NCBI GenBank assembly: GCA_920105805.1 | Contig: CAKKTI010000222.1 | Location: 1 to 35,251 of the forward strand | DNA: 35,251 nt | DNA from: Condylostoma magnum | Lineage: Eukaryota; Ciliophora; Heterotrichea; Heterotrichida; Condylostomatidae | Direction of reading: 5' to 3' | Shown: positions 33,124 to 35,251 of the stretch, in pieces | Layout of the letters: each line of letters begins with the position of its first letter | Numbering within the stretch: position 1 is the stretch's first letter | Position numbers and translations under genes: made by a program | Notes under the pieces: generated by a model | What the model was told of the DNA's origin: nothing | Databases searched by the model: none | The model's input: the letters and a program-made list of their open reading frames with translations, nothing else

Positions 33124-33576
33124 GATGGCTTTTATAAATCATAAAATTGAGGAAATAAGCGATGGCACTAAGTACAAGGGAGACTGGGTTGATGATAACC
33201 AGCATGGACAAGTAGTAAAAACTTAGCCAGACGGGGCAAAAGCACGAAAAAGGGAAATTTGTATGGGCGGATGGAAGCGTGTACTCCCGACTTTATTGAT
33301 ATGGAACAGGAACGTATAAGTGGAGTGATAGAAGAGTGTATAATGGAATCTGGAAGCTTAATAAGAGGAAGGGGACATTCTCATGGCCAGATGGAAGGCA
33401 GTATATTGGAGACTATGTTGATAATAAGAAGTAGGGACACGGTGTGTTCTAATGGGTAATGGATGAATGGAAAGCAGCATGGGGTTGGGTTGTATATTGC
33501 TCCAAATGGCTAGAAGAAAACTGGGGAATGGGCAGAGAGTAGAAGATTGAAGGTGCATGTTGATGCTAGAAATTAG
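33124..33576 (+). pseudogene. MORN-repeat gene with frame jumps
   Basis: ATG 33124 begins a MORN-like frame (DGTKYKGDWVDDNQHG). Around 33240 the match moves to another frame (KGKFVWADGSVY, YKWSDRRVYNGIW, DGRQYIGDYVDNKKQGHG), and around 33455 to a third (NGKQHGVGLYIAPNG) ending at TAG 33574-33576. At both jumps part of a repeat (the YxGxW section) is missing. The simplest reading is a decaying host gene with two small deletions. A 19-nt GT...AG interval (33456-33474) could be an intron instead, so it may be functional. Similar MORN units in the 922-residue gene are intact and more alike to each other than to these. Confidence 0.55.
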
Positions 33577-33588
33577 TTTTAATATAAA

Positions 33589-34515
33589 ATGGGAATTTAG
33601 TAATGTATTGATTATAATTGTAAAAATATAAGACAGGTTAAATATCATAAGGTAGCATATTACTAAAGCGGAAGAAGTCACAGTGTGCATAGATAAACCG
33701 GTACTTGGAGTTGGGGTAATTTCTTATGATTATAATTCATGAGATATAACTTATGCATTCAACTTTGTAATGAGTTAGTAATAAGCTTTTCTAGAGTTAG
33801 AAAGAGATGAAGATATTAAAATAATTATTCAGAGATAAAAATAAGGTTAATAGTTTGTTGGAGCAGATTTAAAAGAGATTTATAATATATCTCCTGGTGA
33901 TAGATGCCTAGTATAAGATAATTGTAAGTTATATTAGGATCCCTTAATAAACCTGTTATAGCGGTTGTTAATAATATCACAATAGGTGGACATTTTGAGG
34001 AAATGTGATTCTCTGATATAGTAATTGCAAGTATAAATGCTTAGTTTTAACTACCAGACGTAAAAGCAGGATTAGTTCCAGGTACAGGAGGCATTTCGAA
34101 CCTATACAGAACAATAGGAAAGTCAAATACAATGAAGTATGTTTTGACTGGAGATAAAACTACAGCATAGGATGCTTTAAGGATGGGAATTGTATCTGAA
34201 GTTGTTAAAGGAGATTCGTATGACAAAGCACTAGAAATTGCTAAGTTAATTACTTAGTATAATAAGTAAAGGATATTGGAAATCAGAGAATTGATTAGAT
34301 AAGGGTTAGAGATAGGACTAATAGTTGGAGAAAGATCAGTAATGGCTTTAGCTGTGGCAGGTAAAACGATTATTAGTAAGAAATCCATAAAGTTAGCTTA
34401 TTCGTTCAAGCTATTTTTATCATTATCCTTATTGCTCCTAATAATTTTCAAATTTCTCTATTTAACAACAATATTCGGGATAAAATTAATTATACGGCAT
34501 AATTACATTGTTTAA
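33589..34515 (+). CDS. Enoyl-CoA hydratase/isomerase family protein, start and introns unclear
   Basis: The crotonase core is clear from about 33930: LNKPVIAVVNN, IGGHFEEMWFSDIVIA, AQFQLPDVKAGLVPGTGG and MKYVLTGDKTTAQDALRMGI, with TGA as Trp in EEMWFS. Family members hydrate or isomerise acyl-CoA esters in fatty-acid breakdown. The first catalytic Glu (GGHFE) is present; the position of the second reads Asp (LPDVK). The N-terminal part (ELERDEDIKIII, GADLKEIY) is in another frame; a short intron at about 33900-33935 would join them, and another near 33605-33632 would link to ATG 33589. After the core a hydrophobic tail (LFLSLSLLLLIIFKFLYL) runs to TAA TAG at 34513-34518, suggesting a tail anchor. 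Confidence 0.65.
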
Positions 34516-34875
34516 TAGTCTAAAAGTACAATTAAAACATAAGATTGACATTAGAAAATAATAATGTATATTTGGCTACCAAATTTAGTGTTTTGGCATG
34601 TAATTTAAGCTTAGTATAACTCCATTTCACTTACTCCCTAACATTTAGATCTGTATACAATCCTTCATACATTGCTAAACTAATATTTTGTATTCAAATC
34701 TGGTCAGAATTTCTCCAAATTATCTAAAATGGAAAGAAATATCATCAGCTCAAAATTAGCAATAATCTAACTATATTTTAATCAAAGGCTCACTGTGTTC
34801 TCCAAATCAACAGATTTCATCAACTAAAATTACACATTTTTTCTTCCCTTTATGCTTCTACCCAATTATATAAAA
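34516..34875. other. Intergenic, 360 bp, no firm gene
   Basis: AT-rich. A 74-codon minus-strand frame (34448-34672) is open but overlaps the crotonase tail and has no family match, so I leave it out. The promoter of the last gene is presumably here. Confidence 0.4.
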
Positions 34876-35251
34876 ATGGATATCTAACCCATCGTCGATG
34901 CTCTGATCTAAGGGGCTGACTTCATTCTAGTTTGTAATGTGTTCAAAAATAAGAGATGATGGCCAGGTGAGAAAAAAGTCAGGAAGTGTTTGAAGGGATA
35001 GATACTGACTGAGGCTACCTTCCAAATGTTATAGAATAATATCCAAGGCTATGATCCATCTGAAATTCTATCAAAAACAGTACAAATTACAAAGCTATTC
35101 ACACTGGAATCTCAAAGAATAATCAATCAATTTATAGAGAATTTCATCAACTCTTATAGAATAAAACCAAAGCATCTTCAGAAATTAGATCAACTTGTCA
35201 AATGTCCAAATCAAGCTATTTCAATACTTCAACAAATACATCAGTTAGAGG
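34876..35251 (+). CDS. Hypothetical protein, 3' end outside window
   Basis: ATG 34876 opens a frame to the window edge with TAA/TAG as Gln and one TGA followed by TGG (NKRWWPGEKK). The start MDIQPIVDALIQGADFIL is followed by a charged, Leu/Ile/Gln-rich helical region (ESQRIINQFIENFINSY). Codon use becomes CAA-rich, unlike the TAA-rich genes upstream. Over 125 codons are seen; no domain recognised. Confidence 0.55.

Noticed and set aside
33358-33690. 110-codon minus-strand frame
   Set aside because: Antisense to recognisable MORN units on the plus strand, with no family match.
34448-34672. 74-codon minus-strand frame starting MYEGLYTDLNVRE
   Set aside because: It overlaps the 3' tail of the crotonase gene, which ends at tandem TAA TAG, and has no family match.
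1-35251. Karyorelict code (table 27) with TGA as the only stop
   Set aside because: It explains sense TAA/TAG and TGA, but would force large overlaps of convergent genes at 18.3 and 19.6 kb and ignore the tandem TAG TAA ends. It remains possible if short introns hide the true ends.
1-35251. Widespread pseudogenes or a bacterial source with many frameshifts
   Set aside because: Under reassigned codons most genes are intact from start to conserved C-terminus, and the families (eL13, NFX1, PLD, OSCA, MORN) are eukaryotic.

Overview
The window reads as AT-rich, gene-dense nuclear DNA of a ciliate whose three standard stop codons all have sense meanings. TAA and TAG sit at glutamine positions and TGA at tryptophan positions inside recognisable proteins: phospholipase D, NFX1-type zinc fingers, MORN repeats, an OSCA/TMEM63 channel and Tim44-like domains. 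With the standard code nearly every gene is cut into fragments. Several genes also appear to END at TAG or TAA, and closely spaced convergent pairs would otherwise overlap heavily. Others end at TGA. That pattern matches the context-dependent code known from the heterotrich Condylostoma (NCBI table 28) better than the karyorelict code (table 27, only TGA as stop). The species is not determined. All coordinates below come from hand translation.

Layout. 1-4.9 kb, plus strand: 3' part of an alpha/beta hydrolase, a 922-residue MORN-repeat protein and a helical hypothetical. 4.9-8.5 kb, minus: a multi-pass transporter and an OSCA/CSC1/TMEM63 channel. 9.1-12.3 kb, plus: a cysteine-rich secreted protein, a 508-residue hypothetical and a small secreted protein. 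12.35-15.5 kb, minus: a RING-like multi-zinc-finger protein, a tiny basic protein and a single-pass membrane protein. 15.5-23.2 kb alternates strands: phospholipase D, a possible DNA-binding protein, ribosomal protein eL13, a TEDC1-like protein, two hypotheticals starting 16 bp apart and a small membrane protein. 23.5-26.9 kb: an RBR-type zinc protein and an NFX1-like protein. 27.0-31.1 kb: a tandem duplication of about 2.06 kb, each unit with a secreted, glycine-rich, membrane-anchored Tim44-domain gene and a possible 98-codon ORF. 31.2-35.25 kb: a multi-pass membrane protein, a basic protein, a disrupted MORN gene, an enoyl-CoA hydratase-like gene and a partial hypothetical.

The genes look like an ordinary mixed eukaryotic neighbourhood, not a pathway cluster. 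Intergenic spaces are mostly 15-250 bp and most genes need no intron; candidate short introns (about 14-32 nt) would explain frame jumps in two or three genes. No tRNA, rRNA, CRISPR array, telomere, transposon or virus-like element was recognised. The most distinctive features are the fully ambiguous stop code, shown by substitutions between the two duplicated copies, and the Tim44-like tandem pair itself. Because stops are ambiguous, most frames are open, so unrecognised proteins rest on composition and context and carry low confidence.
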